DNA from: a virus
Virus record (IMG/VR): IMGVR_UViG_3300017714_000108
Location: 1 to 29,092 of that record
Direction: 5' to 3' (one strand)
DNA: 29,092 nucleotides
Numbering within the stretch: position 1 is the first letter of the stretch; each line of letters opens with the position of its first letter. The position numbers were made by a program, and so were the translations under genes. Positions 1-7,523 of this stretch are shown here, piece after piece. Under the pieces are notes generated by a model. It saw only the letters and a program-made list of their open reading frames with translations, was not told where the DNA came from and searched no databases.

Positions 1-123
1 ACAAACAGGGGTTGTTGTTCTTACAAGTACTAATATAGCAGAGGGTACAAATTTATATTTTACAGATACAAGAGTTTCAGCTAATAGCGCTGTTGTTTTA
101 AATACTGCAAAGGTTTCTTTTCC
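1..123. repeat. Left copy of 123-bp direct terminal repeat
   Basis: Positions 1-123 are identical to 28970-29092. The repeat lies inside the tail fibre gene, and the reading frame entering from the right end continues without a stop into the left end. This fits the overlap an assembler leaves when it opens a circular or circularly permuted genome. Because the fibre gene is itself repetitive, a true internal repeat is a less likely alternative. Confidence 0.9.
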
Positions 124-3100
124 CGAAGCACCTAATGACGGTCAACAGTATGCAAGGCAATCGCAAGGTTGGGCGGTTGTTGTTGGTGGTACAGGAACAG
201 TTGAAAGTGTAAACGGACAAACGGGAGTTGTTATACTTGATACTGATAATATTACGGAGGGTACAAATAACTTATATTACACCGAAGCAAGAGTAAGTGC
301 AAACAGTAATGTTGTAGCCAATACCTTAAAGGTAGGAATTACACCTACACAGGCATCAGACATAACTAACAATAATTCAAAGGTAGGTATTACAACGCAG
401 CAAGCAAGCGACATAACAAGCAATAATAATAAAGTTGGTATAACTACTGCACAATCAAACGAAATAGCAGCAAACACGCTTAAAACAGGAATTACACAAT
501 CGCAAGCAGATGATATTACAGCTAATAATTTAAAGGTTACATTTCCCGAAGCACCTAACGACAATAAACAATACGCAAGAAAAAATCAAGCGTGGGCAGA
601 AGTTGTTGCAAGTGGTGGCGATGTTACAAGTGTTAACGGAGAAGTTGGAACAGTAGTTTTAGATACTGACGATATTAATGAGGGTACAAATAATTTATAC
701 TTTACAGATACAAGAGTAACAAATAATACATCGGTTTCTGCAAACACAGCAAAGGTTGGCATTACTACAGCACAGGCTACTGACATAACTACTAATAATG
801 CAAAGGTAGGTTATACAGATGCATTAGTTTCTGCAAATTCTGATGTAGTTGCGAATACAGCAAAGGTTGGTATAACATCAGCGCAAGCCAGTGACATTAC
901 AACTAACAATAATAAGGTTGGCATAACATCGGCACAGGCATCAGATATTACAGCAAACAATGCAAAAACAGGAATAACTACAGCACAGGCAGATGATATT
1001 GTTTTAAATACTGCAAAGGTTGGTATAACGTCAAGTCAAGCAACAGCAATTACTGATAACACAGCAAAAAATTCATACCCTACTGTTGATGCAACTAAAC
1101 TTGCAGGAATAGAAACAGGCGCAGAAGTTAACGATGTTAATAGCGTAAATGGTGCAACAGGTGTCGTTTCTTTAGGATTGCTTGATTTAGATGATGTAGG
1201 TGCAGACGGTGCAAGTGGGCAAGTTTTAACAACAGACGGAAGCGGTGCATTTACTTTTACAACTGTCAGCACAGGTGGAGGTGGTGTTTCAAGTGTAACA
1301 GGATCGGGGACAGTTAGCGGCTTAACATTAACAACAGGGGGTACAGCAGCTAATATAACATTAACATTAGGTGGCACATTAAGTTTAACAAGTGCAAACG
1401 TTACAAGTGCTTTAGGATTTACTCCTTACAGTAACACAAACCCCGACAATTACATTACAGGTATTGATAGCAGCGATGTTACAACAGCTTTAGGTTTTAC
1501 ACCCTATAACGCAACAAACCCTGCAGGTTACATTTCAACATACACCGTTACATCAAGTGACGTTACAACAGCATTAGGCTTTACTCCTTATAATGCTACA
1601 AACCCAGCAGGATATATAACTACATATACTGTAACAAGTGGAGACGTAACAGGTGCATTAGGTTTTACACCTTACAGCAATACAAACCCCGATAATTTTA
1701 TTTCTACATATACAGTAACAAATTCAGATGTAACAAGTGCTTTAGGCTTTACGCCATATAGCAATGCCAACCCAAGCAATTTTACAAGTAATTTAGGAAT
1801 AGTGCAAAGCGTTACAGGAAATGTAGGTGCTTTAGCAATTTCTAACGGAGTTTTAAACGTGCCACCAACAGCAGGTGCGCCTGTCGATAGCGTAAACGGT
1901 GCAACAGGGGTTGTAGTTTTAGATACAGACGATATTGCAGAGGGTACGACCAATAAATATATGGTATTGGGTACATCAGCAGGAACTGCTTTAGCAGGTA
2001 ATACAGATTTATTACAAATTGGTTTAACATCTACTACTGCTCTTGCAGGAAATACAACTACAATTTCTGGATCACAGGCAACAGCAATTACAGATAATAC
2101 AGCAAAGGTAGGTTTTACACAAACTTTAGTTTCTCAAAATACCGATGTTACAAATAACACAACAAAAGTTAGTAACGTACAAAGCGATTGGAATGCAACA
2201 ACTGGTTTAGCTGTAATATTAAATAAGCCAAGCATACCAAGTGCTGCACCTGTTGACAGCGTAAATGGAGAAATCGGAACTGTAGTTTTAGATACATCAG
2301 ATATTGCAGAAAATACTAATTTATATTTCACAAATGCAAGAGTTGCAGCAAATTCAGCAGTTACATTAAATACTGCAAAGGTTTCAATGGTTATAGGTAC
2401 TGCTGCAAATGAAGCAATGGCAGGTAACACTACAACTATTAGTGCGCAACAAATTACAGATATTTCTAATAACAATGACAAAATATCTTTTGATACTACA
2501 TCAAGCAATAAGTTAAATGGTATTGAGGATAATGCAGAAGTAAATGTGCAATCGGATTGGAACGCAACAAGTGGCGATGCTTTAATACTTAACAAACCAA
2601 GCATACCAAGTGCTGCTCCAGTAGATAGTGTTAACAGTTTAACAGGCGCAGTAGTTTTGACAACTGCAAATATAGCAGAAAACACTAATCTTTATTACAC
2701 AGAAGCAAGAGTATCAGGAAATACAAATGTTGCTGATAACACTGCAAAAATATCTTTTGATGCAACATCAAGTGCAAAATTAACAAATATTGAAGCAGGT
2801 GCGCAAGTTAATACAGTTGACAGCGTAAACGGAAATGTAGGTGCTGTAACATTAACTACAAGTAATGTAGCAGAGGGTACTAATAAATATATGGTTTTAG
2901 GTACTACTGCATCAACAGCGTTGGCAGGAGATACTGCATTATTGCAATTAGGTACATCATCAACAACTGCATTAGCAGGAGATACTACAGTTATTAGTGC
3001 GCAACAAGCAACAGATATTAGTAACAACAATAATAAAATATCTTTTGACAGTACATCAAGCACAAAGTTAGGAGGTATTGAAACAGGTGCAGAAGTAAAC

Positions 3101-3226
3101 ACGATTGATAGCATTGTAAGTGGAGAGCCAACAGGAAGCGACCAAGTTATAAACGTAGTTAGTTTAACGCAAGCAGAATATGACGGAGGGACTAAGGTAG
3201 CAACAACATTTTATATAATTACTTAA
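1..3226 (+). CDS. Tail fibre protein, main part (gene begins at 28743)
   Basis: The frame with codons starting at base 2 is open from the window start to the TAA at 3224-3226. Joined to 28743-28969 it makes a protein of about 1150 residues. It is low-complexity and rich in Thr, Ser, Asn, Ala and Gly. It contains many copies of short blocks: about ten units of the type KVGITTAQASDITTNN, several SVNGxxGxVVLDTDDIAEGTN units, and five DVTTALGFTPY units. Such blocks are characteristic of the shafts of phage tail fibres, which form beta-rich trimers. The C-terminus (LTQAEYDGG...TTFYIIT) matches the common fibre ending. It probably acts in host recognition. The next gene starts 1 nt downstream. A TTG at 1178 could be read as a start, but the upstream frame is open and repeats the same blocks, so I treat it as internal. 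The exact repeat number may have collapsed in assembly. Confidence 0.85.
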   Translation, partial: QTGVVVLTSTNIAEGTNLYFTDTRVSANSAVVLNTAKVSFPEAPNDGQQYARQSQGWAVVVGGTGTVESVNGQTGVVILDTDNITEGTNNLYYTEARVSANSNVVANTLKVGITPTQASDITNNNSKVGITTQQASDITSNNNKVGITTAQSNEIAANTLKTGITQSQADDITANNLKVTFPEAPNDNKQYARKNQAWAEVVASGGDVTSVNGEVGTVVLDTDDINEGTNNLYFTDTRVTNNTSVSANTAKVGITTAQATDITTNNAKVGYTDALVSANSDVVANTAKVGITSAQASDITTNNNKVGITSAQASDITANNAKTGITTAQADDIVLNTAKVGITSSQATAITDNTAKNSYPTVDATKLAGIETGAEVNDVNSVNGATGVVSLGLLDLDDVGADGASGQVLTTDGSGAFTFTTVSTGGGGVSSVTGSGTVSGLTLTTGGTAANITLTLGGTLSLTSANVTSALGFTPYSNTNPDNYITGIDSSDVTTALGFTPYNATNPAGYISTYTVTSSDVTTALGFTPYNATNPAGYITTYTVTSGDVTGALGFTPYSNTNPDNFISTYTVTNSDVTSALGFTPYSNANPSNFTSNLGIVQSVTGNVGALAISNGVLNVPPTAGAPVDSVNGATGVVVLDTDDIAEGTTNKYMVLGTSAGTALAGNTDLLQIGLTSTTALAGNTTTISGSQATAITDNTAKVGFTQTLVSQNTDVTNNTTKVSNVQSDWNATTGLAVILNKPSIPSAAPVDSVNGEIGTVVLDTSDIAENTNLYFTNARVAANSAVTLNTAKVSMVIGTAANEAMAGNTTTISAQQITDISNNNDKISFDTTSSNKLNGIEDNAEVNVQSDWNATSGDALILNKPSIPSAAPVDSVNSLTGAVVLTTANIAENTNLYYTEARVSGNTNVADNTAKISFDATSSAKLTNIEAGAQVNTVDSVNGNVGAVTLTTSNVAEGTNKYMVLGTTASTALAGDTALLQLGTSSTTALAGDTTVISAQQATDISNNNNKISFDSTSSTKLGGIETGAEVNTIDSIVSGEPTGSDQVINVVSLTQAEYDGGTKVATTFYIIT
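1397..1790 (+). repeat. In-gene tandem repeat, ALGFTPY units, 84-nt period
   Basis: Five units encoding [DN]VT[TSG]ALGFTPY start at 1397, 1475, 1559, 1643 and 1727, i.e. spacings of 78, 84, 84 and 84 nt (28 residues). Units 2 to 5 are joined by segments such as NPAGYITTYTVTS. They are tail-fibre shaft repeats, diverged at the DNA level, and not a CRISPR array. Confidence 0.8.
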
Positions 3227-3227
3227 T

Positions 3228-4244
3228 ATGGCATTAAAATTAGGAACAGGCACACCAAGTAAATTATACAAGGGTACAACTGAAATAAATAGAGCTTATT
3301 TAGGCACAAATTTAGTTTGGAATAATTGGGACTTTGAAATACAAATACAACTTTCAGCTCCTAAACTTACTTTTGCATTAGGCTATGATAGTGGGGGAAC
3401 ATATACAGGCACTATTTATTGGGGAGACGGAAGTACAAGTACAAATAGTTATGCAAATAGAGAGCATACTTATTCAACAGGCGGAACGTACAATATTAAA
3501 ATTGCAGGGCAAATAAGCGATTTAAATTTTGATGATTATGCGAGTGCTGTATATAAATTAATTGCATTTGGCAAAGAAACATTTAATGCAATAAGGTTTC
3601 AAAATTGCTTAAATTTAAGCACATCAGATTTAAAAGATACTTTAAAAATAAATGGAATAAGTTTAAATAATTTATTTAGAGATTGTACAAGCATAACAAC
3701 AATACCATTTATAAATGAGTGGGACGTGAGCAGCGTTACATCAATGAGACATACATTTAATGGCGTGACAAGTTTTAATGATAGTTTAAGTAATTGGGAC
3801 GTTTCAAATGTTACAGATTTTAGATATTGTTTTGCTTATACATCAAGTTATAATACATCAGTTAATGCGTGGGACACATCAAGTGCAACAGATATGCGTG
3901 TTATGTTTGCATTTAGTGCTTACAATCAATCGCTATCAAATTTTGATACATCAAATGTTACTTTAATGACAAGCATGTTTCAATCAAATACTGCTTTTAA
4001 TCAAGAGTTAGATTGGGACTTTTCAAGCATTACTGATATGTCAAATTTTATGGCAGGAAAAAGTGCAGCAAATTACGATGCTACAAAATATGACACAATA
4101 TTAGAAAATTGTAATCTCGGAGGACAAAGTAATGTTACTTTAGGAATGGGAAGCGTTGAATATACAAGCGCAGCAACAAGCGATAGAAATACTTTAAGAA
4201 GTTTTTCAAGACGTTGGACAATCACAGACGGTGGACAACAATAA
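3228..4244 (+). CDS. BspA-like repeat tail protein, probable receptor-binding protein
   Basis: A 338-residue protein starting 1 nt after the fibre stop. The N-terminus (MALKLGTGTPSKLYKGTTEI) resembles the short anchoring segment found on flavobacterial phage tail proteins. Residues about 60-93 look like a PKD-type Ig fold (IYWGDGST, HTYSTGGTYNI). Residues about 164-275 hold five repeats of 24-25 residues with the signature W-D-[VT]-S-[SN]-[VAI]-T-x-M-x-x-x-F, starting near W165, W190, W215, F239 and W263. This is the BspA-like/DUF285 leucine-rich repeat family, usually seen on bacterial surface proteins that bind other cells or matrix. Its place directly after the fibre suggests a tip or accessory adhesin. 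The repeat family is clear; the binding role is inferred. Confidence 0.75.
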   Translation: MALKLGTGTPSKLYKGTTEINRAYLGTNLVWNNWDFEIQIQLSAPKLTFALGYDSGGTYTGTIYWGDGSTSTNSYANREHTYSTGGTYNIKIAGQISDLNFDDYASAVYKLIAFGKETFNAIRFQNCLNLSTSDLKDTLKINGISLNNLFRDCTSITTIPFINEWDVSSVTSMRHTFNGVTSFNDSLSNWDVSNVTDFRYCFAYTSSYNTSVNAWDTSSATDMRVMFAFSAYNQSLSNFDTSNVTLMTSMFQSNTAFNQELDWDFSSITDMSNFMAGKSAANYDATKYDTILENCNLGGQSNVTLGMGSVEYTSAATSDRNTLRSFSRRWTITDGGQQ

Positions 4245-4254
4245 ATAAAAAAAT

Positions 4255-4458
4255 ATGGCAACAATAGATTTTCCAACAATCAATAAATGGTTTATAGCTT
4301 ATAACGATAAAAGCGAAATTATGGCGTATGGTTTAGTTACACCACAGCAAACAATGGTTACAGCGTGGGAACAGTTAACAATATATAATACAGAGGAAGA
4401 ATACCTGCAGGTTTTAGCAGATGCAGGTATTGATATATTTACTATCTTTGATAAATAA
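4255..4458 (+). CDS. Small hypothetical protein, 67 aa
   Basis: Starts at ATG 4255 after a short A-rich gap (AATAAAAAAAT) and sits between the BspA-like protein and a coiled-coil protein. The sequence is soluble, with several aromatic residues (MATIDFPTINKWFIAYNDK...), and is acidic at the C-terminus (ILADAG-type helix ending IFDK). No domain or catalytic motif is recognisable. The first half, with its alternating hydrophobic residues, could form a small beta sheet. By position it could be a virion accessory part or a fibre chaperone, but nothing in the sequence decides this. Good codon continuity and a position in a densely packed + strand operon support it being a real gene. Confidence 0.6.
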   Translation: MATIDFPTINKWFIAYNDKSEIMAYGLVTPQQTMVTAWEQLTIYNTEEEYLQVLADAGIDIFTIFDK

Positions 4459-4475
4459 CTTTAAAAAATATTAAA

Positions 4476-4715
4476 ATGTCAAAAATCACAAAAGAAGAAT
4501 TAACATTAATTCAAGAACAAGATCAAAGAAAAAAAGCAATACTTAATGATTTAGGTTTACTGCAAACACAAATACACACGTTAAATCACATGTACGCACA
4601 ATTATTGCAAGAAGTTGAAGAAAACAAAAAAGTGCTTGAAAAAAAATATGGCGAAGTAAATATTGATTTAGCAAACGGTCAAATTAAACAAATAGAAAAT
4701 GGAGAAAATAAGTGA
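4476..4715 (+). CDS. Small coiled-coil protein, 79 aa
   Basis: A Lys/Glu/Gln-rich sequence that is helical almost throughout. Residues about 5-60 (EELTLIQEQDQRKKAILNDL..., then LLQEVEENKKVLEKKYG) show heptad-like spacing of Leu/Ile, so an oligomeric coiled coil is likely. The end is NGQIKQIENGENK. The gene overlaps the start of the downstream endolysin by 17 nt, which suggests translational coupling. Short coiled-coil proteins of this kind often lie beside lysis genes in flavobacterial phages, but their function is not established. No signal peptide or membrane segment is visible. Confidence 0.6.
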   Translation: MSKITKEELTLIQEQDQRKKAILNDLGLLQTQIHTLNHMYAQLLQEVEENKKVLEKKYGEVNIDLANGQIKQIENGENK

Positions 4716-5163
4716 ACATATAAGCTATAAAGAGGGGACATATTCAAACACTGCAAATTCTTTAGGTATTAAAAACGAGCCAACAGAAGCTAATCTTAAA
4801 AATATGAAAACTGTAGCTGAAAAAGTTTTTGAGCCATTACGTGAATGGGTAGGTTGTCCTATAAAAGTAAACAGTTTTTTTAGATCAAAAGAATTAAATA
4901 CTGCAATTAAAGGAAGTGCAAAAAGTAGTCATTTAAAAGGTCAAGCAATAGACATTACAAGTATGACTTGCGAAAAAGACGACTGCAAAACAAATTTAGA
5001 TATGTTTCATTACATAAAAGATAATTTAGACTTTGACCAGCTTATATGGGAGTATGGTGCAGTACCTAAATGGTTACACGTTTCCTATGTTTCAAAAAAG
5101 AAAAACAGAAAACAAGTTTTAGTTACAAGGCGAAAAGGAAAATATTATACTTATACAGACTAA
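4699..5163 (+). CDS. Peptidase M15-family endolysin
   Basis: A 154-residue protein of the zinc peptidase M15 (D-Ala-D-Ala carboxypeptidase-like) family, used by many phages to cut peptidoglycan peptides at lysis. The signature is SFFRSKELN followed by SSHLKGQAIDI: H78 and D85 match the HxxxxxxD metal ligands, and WLHVSY supplies the third ligand, H127. The segment QLIWEYG just before it is also typical. Length fits a single-domain enzyme without a cell-wall binding domain. There is no signal peptide, so export would depend on a holin, and holin-like genes follow at 5432 and 5587. The start ATG lies within the end of the preceding gene. Confidence 0.85.
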   Translation: MEKISEHISYKEGTYSNTANSLGIKNEPTEANLKNMKTVAEKVFEPLREWVGCPIKVNSFFRSKELNTAIKGSAKSSHLKGQAIDITSMTCEKDDCKTNLDMFHYIKDNLDFDQLIWEYGAVPKWLHVSYVSKKKNRKQVLVTRRKGKYYTYTD

Positions 5164-5176
5164 ATACAGACTAATT

Positions 5177-5419
5177 ATGAAAGTTGGAAAATACGAATTT
5201 AATAATAATGAAGAATTTAAAATTGCTTTAGCAAGCGTTGATAATAATATAAATACAATATCTTTTATTGGTGTAATAGATGACAAATACAAAGTCGATG
5301 TGCTTTGGAATGATGAAGTTACAGACCACCCAACCGAATGGTTAACATTTGCTATTGATATTGAAGAAGAGGGTATACATTTTTTTCACAATTACCCATA
5401 TTTAGAAAACAAATTTTAA
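5177..5419 (+). CDS. Small acidic hypothetical protein, 80 aa
   Basis: Starts at ATG 5177, 13 nt after the endolysin stop. The sequence begins MKVGKYEFNNNEEFKIAL and continues with a hydrophobic strand (INTISFIGVID) and a Trp/His-containing second half (DVLWNDEVTDHPTEWLTFAI). It is acidic, with no membrane segment and no known motif. Position inside the lysis cassette suggests a helper or regulator of lysis, or simply a gene carried along; the sequence cannot tell. The pattern of alternating strands followed by an EEEG turn suggests a compact alpha/beta fold. Confidence 0.6.
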   Translation: MKVGKYEFNNNEEFKIALASVDNNINTISFIGVIDDKYKVDVLWNDEVTDHPTEWLTFAIDIEEEGIHFFHNYPYLENKF

Positions 5420-5431
5420 TAAATATTAAAA

Positions 5432-5587
5432 ATGATAACAGACTTTAAGACATTACTTATAAATATAGGAGCATTTGGAATTTCAATGACAAATATAGAC
5501 ATAGCATTAAAAATTATACTTGTATTAGTGACAATAGGTTACACAGTACAAAAGTGGTATTTACTTAATAAAAGAAAAAAGAAGTAA
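5432..5587 (+). CDS. Small single-span membrane protein, possible holin partner
   Basis: A 51-residue ORF from ATG 5432 to TAA 5585-5587. It has one clear hydrophobic segment at about residues 24-40 (IALKIILVLVTIGYTV), followed by KWYLLNKRKKK, a strongly positive C-terminus that predicts a cytoplasmic tail. The stop overlaps the start of the holin gene (TAATG), so the two are probably translated together. In lysis cassettes such a pair can be holin and antiholin, or two holin parts. Which role this one has cannot be read from the sequence, but a single-span protein beside the endolysin and a holin-family gene makes a lysis role likely. Confidence 0.65.
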   Translation: MITDFKTLLINIGAFGISMTNIDIALKIILVLVTIGYTVQKWYLLNKRKKK

Positions 5588-6042
5588 TGCCAAAAAAAAA
5601 GTTTAAAGACACAAAAGTTGGTAAATTTTTAGTAAAAGCAGCACCAAACATTTTAGGAGTTGCCAGCGACTTATTGCCCGATGCAGGTGTTTTAGGCATG
5701 GTTAAACAACTTATAACAAACGACAATAAAATACCACCTAAAGACAAAGAAGAAGCGTTAAAACTTATTGAACTTGATATAATAGAAGCGCAAGAAGTTA
5801 GCAAACGTTGGCAAGCCGACATGTCAAGCGATAGTTATTTAAGCAAAAATACTCGTCCAATGACTTTAATATTTCTTACTGTATCAATGATTTTTTTAAT
5901 TGTACTTGATAGTTTAGACATTGATTTTGGTGTAAATACAGAATGGATTGAGTTGCTTAAAAGTCTTTTAATAACTTGCTATGTGGCTTATTTTGGATCT
6001 CGTGGAGTTGAAAAATATAAATTTATATCACAAAAGAAATAG
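5587..6042 (+). CDS. Holin, GTA-type (3TM phage holin family)
   Basis: A 151-residue protein. The middle and C-terminus carry the pattern of the GTA-release/3TM phage holin family: a helical amphipathic stretch, then SKRWQADMSSDSYLSKNTRP, a hydrophobic span (MTLIFLTVSMIFLIVLDSL), a short exposed loop, and a second span ending in the characteristic CYVAYFGSRGVEKYK. Basic residues at the C-terminus suggest a cytoplasmic end. It would open the inner membrane to let the M15 endolysin reach peptidoglycan. The N-terminal 45 residues (MPKKKFKDTKVGKFLVKAAP...) are moderately hydrophobic and may hold a further membrane-associated helix. It is the last gene before a long AT-rich spacer. Confidence 0.75.
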   Translation: MPKKKFKDTKVGKFLVKAAPNILGVASDLLPDAGVLGMVKQLITNDNKIPPKDKEEALKLIELDIIEAQEVSKRWQADMSSDSYLSKNTRPMTLIFLTVSMIFLIVLDSLDIDFGVNTEWIELLKSLLITCYVAYFGSRGVEKYKFISQKK

Positions 6043-6231
6043 AATATATTGCCAAACTCATTATATTTTTATTATTAATATATTTATTTAGATATATTTT
6101 TTTATTTATATATATATACATTTATATTTATTTATATTTGTTATAGAATATATTTTTATATACATATTTAGATAAAATACTAAATTATAAAAAATTCAAA
6201 GTTATTACATTTTTTTAAAAAAAACAAAAAT
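6043..6231. other. Very AT-rich intergenic region (possible promoter or origin)
   Basis: A 189-bp gap between the lysis cassette and the early region, by eye about 90% A+T, made of TATATTTAT-like runs. It contains an exact match to the Bacteroidetes -7 box, TATATTTG, at 6133-6140. If used, it would give a leader of about 85 nt before ATG 6232. No ORF, hairpin terminator or tandem iteron is evident. Such low melting stability would suit a replication origin, but I see no DnaA-box-like repeats, so this stays a suggestion. Confidence 0.4.
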
Positions 6232-6360
6232 ATGAATGAAACTAAATGTTTAAAAATTAGAAAAGAGCATTACATGCTATCAATTAAGGGGATTGTAATT
6301 GGAGAATTTGAGTTAAGCGAATTGCGACAATTAATAGAAGTTATTGATAATGCAATCTAA
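6232..6360 (+). CDS. Small hypothetical protein, 42 aa
   Basis: An ORF from ATG 6232 to TAA 6358-6360 after an A-rich leader (AAAAACAAAAAT). It encodes MNETKCLKIRKEHYMLSIKG followed by a helix-forming second half, ELSELRQLIEVIDNAI. The first part alternates hydrophobic residues as a beta hairpin would. The gene overlaps the start of the NinG-like gene by 11 nt. No motif is recognisable. As first gene of the early region it may be a small regulator or host-takeover protein, but that rests on position only. Confidence 0.5.
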   Translation: MNETKCLKIRKEHYMLSIKGIVIGEFELSELRQLIEVIDNAI

Positions 6361-6763
6361 AAAAATACCAAAAACAAAAAAAAAACAAAGCAGAAGTAAA
6401 TTAGTTAAAAAGTTAGATGCGGTATTCAGTCAGTACATTAGATTAAAAAATGCTGTTGACGGTTATGCAGTTTGTTTTACATGTGGTAAAAAGGATCATT
6501 GGAAGAAATTGCAAAACGGTCATTTTCAAAGCAGGAAACATTATGCGACAAGGTGGGACGAACAAAATTGCCAAGTACAATGCGCAGGCTGTAATGTTTT
6601 TAAATTTGGCGAACAATTTATTTTTGGTAAAAATTTAGATGAGAAATATTATGCAGGTATTGCAGATGAATTATATATAAAATCAAAACAAGTAGTAAAA
6701 TTTACAAATAATGAAATTGAAGATATGATATTAAAATATAAAAAGTTGGTAGATAATAAGTAA
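6350..6763 (+). CDS. ninG: NinG-like recombination protein
   Basis: A 137-residue protein similar in pattern to lambda NinG, a family of Cys/His zinc proteins linked to phage recombination. Visible signature: FSQYIRLKNA, then CFTCGKK (C42, C45), LQNGHFQSRKHYATRWDEQN with H58, and CQVQCAGCNVFKFG (C74, C78, C81). This HNH-like layout, with GHF followed by a CxxC pair, suggests a structure-specific nuclease fold. The N-terminus is very basic (KKIPKTKKKQSRSK). I chose ATG 6350 rather than the TTG at 6344 because ATG is the stronger codon and the two lie only two codons apart. It overlaps the upstream small gene and is followed by a promoter-like box and a terminator. Confidence 0.8.
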   Translation: MQSKKIPKTKKKQSRSKLVKKLDAVFSQYIRLKNAVDGYAVCFTCGKKDHWKKLQNGHFQSRKHYATRWDEQNCQVQCAGCNVFKFGEQFIFGKNLDEKYYAGIADELYIKSKQVVKFTNNEIEDMILKYKKLVDNK

Positions 6764-6777
6764 AAACAGTATCTTTG
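6746..6777 (+). promoter_or_regulatory. Candidate host-type promoter (TTG ... TATCTTTG)
   Basis: An exact TAnnTTTG match, TATCTTTG, lies at 6770-6777, with TTG at 6746-6748 as a possible -33 element (21-nt spacer, slightly longer than the usual 19). The predicted start near 6784 is only about 45 nt upstream of the end of a strong terminator. Confidence 0.45.
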
Positions 6778-6800
6778 CTTTAGTTTGTTGAATTTTGTTT

Positions 6801-6829
6801 AGGGGTTACAGAAATGTACCCCTTTTTTT
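6801..6829 (+). terminator. Rho-independent terminator with GAAA loop
   Basis: The arms AGGGGTTACA (6801-6810) and TGTACCCCT (6815-6823) pair with one bulged T around a GAAA tetraloop, followed by a T-run. It closes the NinG-like operon and would also stop transcripts from the promoter-like box at 6770. Confidence 0.85.
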
Positions 6830-6875
6830 GTTTATAAAATTTATTTTTTATACATTAGCAATGTGAAACTTTAAG

Positions 6876-6917
6876 AGGGGGTTAAATACGTAAAAATATT
6901 TTTCCCCTTTTTCCTTT
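6876..6917 (+). terminator. Weak second GGGG/CCCC hairpin
   Basis: AGGGG at 6876-6880 can pair with CCCCT at 6904-6908, with AAATA/TATTT possible inside the loop, and T/C-rich sequence follows. It may be a backup terminator or a leader hairpin. The loop is long and the T-run is broken, so confidence is low. Confidence 0.3.
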
Positions 6918-6918
6918 T

Positions 6919-6960
6919 TTATTAACATTATTGTTTATACCTTTACAATTATTAATTTAA
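6919..6960 (+). promoter_or_regulatory. Early promoter/operator, class TTATTAA-N6-TGTTTATA
   Basis: TTATTAA (6919-6925), six bases, then TGTTTATA (6932-6939). The same module with identical spacing occurs at 10311 and 13498. At the matching distance downstream lies TAATTTAA (6953-6960), a weak version of the TATATT box seen in the other two. It precedes the operon starting at 6972. Confidence 0.5.
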
Positions 6961-6971
6961 AAACAAAACAA

Positions 6972-7100
6972 ATGTTAAAAACAAACTTTAGCAATCAGAC
7001 TACAAACCAACTAATAACTGAATATCAGTTTAGAGTTGAAGCCTTACAAAACAAAATAGAAGAATTAAAGGCAATCTTACAAGTAAACAATTTAATATAA
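6972..7100 (+). CDS. Small coiled-coil protein, 42 aa
   Basis: An ORF from ATG 6972 to TAA 7098-7100, preceded by an A-rich leader (AATTTAAAAACAAAACAA) very like that of the gene at 13768. The protein begins MLKTNFSNQTTNQLITEYQF and continues as a short amphipathic helix (RVEALQNKIEELKAILQ) that could dimerise. It is the first gene of the recombination operon holding the annealing-like protein and SSB. No known domain is visible; a small regulator or a protein partner is possible. Confidence 0.5.
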   Translation: MLKTNFSNQTTNQLITEYQFRVEALQNKIEELKAILQVNNLI

Positions 7101-7104
7101 CAAA

Positions 7105-7500
7105 ATGGAACGAGACAAACTAATTGAGTTATACAAAAAGTATAATTTAGAAAAAACAGATGTATTTAAACACAAAAATTTTGTAATTATTACAAGACAA
7201 GGAATAGAAAAAATACAAGCGCAAGAACAAATATTAATTAAATTTGATGTTATAAAATGCGAGAAAGATTTTGCAGTTGTCAAAGCAACAGCAGCATTAA
7301 ACAAAAAAGATCAAAACATAATACAAACTTACGGTAGTGCTTTAAGAGGTAAAAATTTTGCTGACGGTAACACAATGTCTCATTATGTAATGGAACTTGC
7401 CGAAAAGCGTGCATTGTCAAGAGCAGTTTTAAAACTGACAGGTTTTTACAGTTTGGGAGTTTTTGGAGAAGATGAAAGCGAAGATTTTAAAAAAAAATAA
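7105..7500 (+). CDS. Possible single-strand annealing protein (ERF/Sak-like)
   Basis: A 131-residue protein lying 23 nt upstream of the SSB gene. The N-terminal half holds strands typical of a small alpha/beta fold (KNFVIITRQGIEKI, then FDVIKCEKDFAVVKATAAL). The C-terminal half carries MELAEKRALSRAVLKLTGFY followed by GVFGEDESEDF. The A-E-x-R-A-x-x-R-A pattern resembles the AETRAxGRAL signature of ERF and related Rad52-like annealing proteins, and pairing of such a gene with SSB is common in phages. The match is short and judged by eye, so the family assignment is tentative. The acidic tail may bind partners. Confidence 0.5.
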   Translation: MERDKLIELYKKYNLEKTDVFKHKNFVIITRQGIEKIQAQEQILIKFDVIKCEKDFAVVKATAALNKKDQNIIQTYGSALRGKNFADGNTMSHYVMELAEKRALSRAVLKLTGFYSLGVFGEDESEDFKKK

Positions 7501-7523
7501 ATATTAACTTAAATTAAATAAAC

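Noticed and set aside
1397-1790. Regular 84-nt repeats that could be mistaken for a CRISPR array
   Set aside because: The units are in frame, translate to tail-fibre motifs, vary at third codon positions, and lack unique spacers between identical repeats.
277-3114. Several open frames on the - strand across the tail fibre gene
   Set aside because: They are Val/Leu/Ser-rich mirrors of the repetitive ACA/GCA/GTT codons of the fibre and have no start context. The continuous + strand frame explains the region.
1178-3226. Separate 682-residue gene starting at TTG 1178
   Set aside because: The same frame is open back through the window start and across the join to ATG 28743, and the upstream sequence carries the same repeat blocks.
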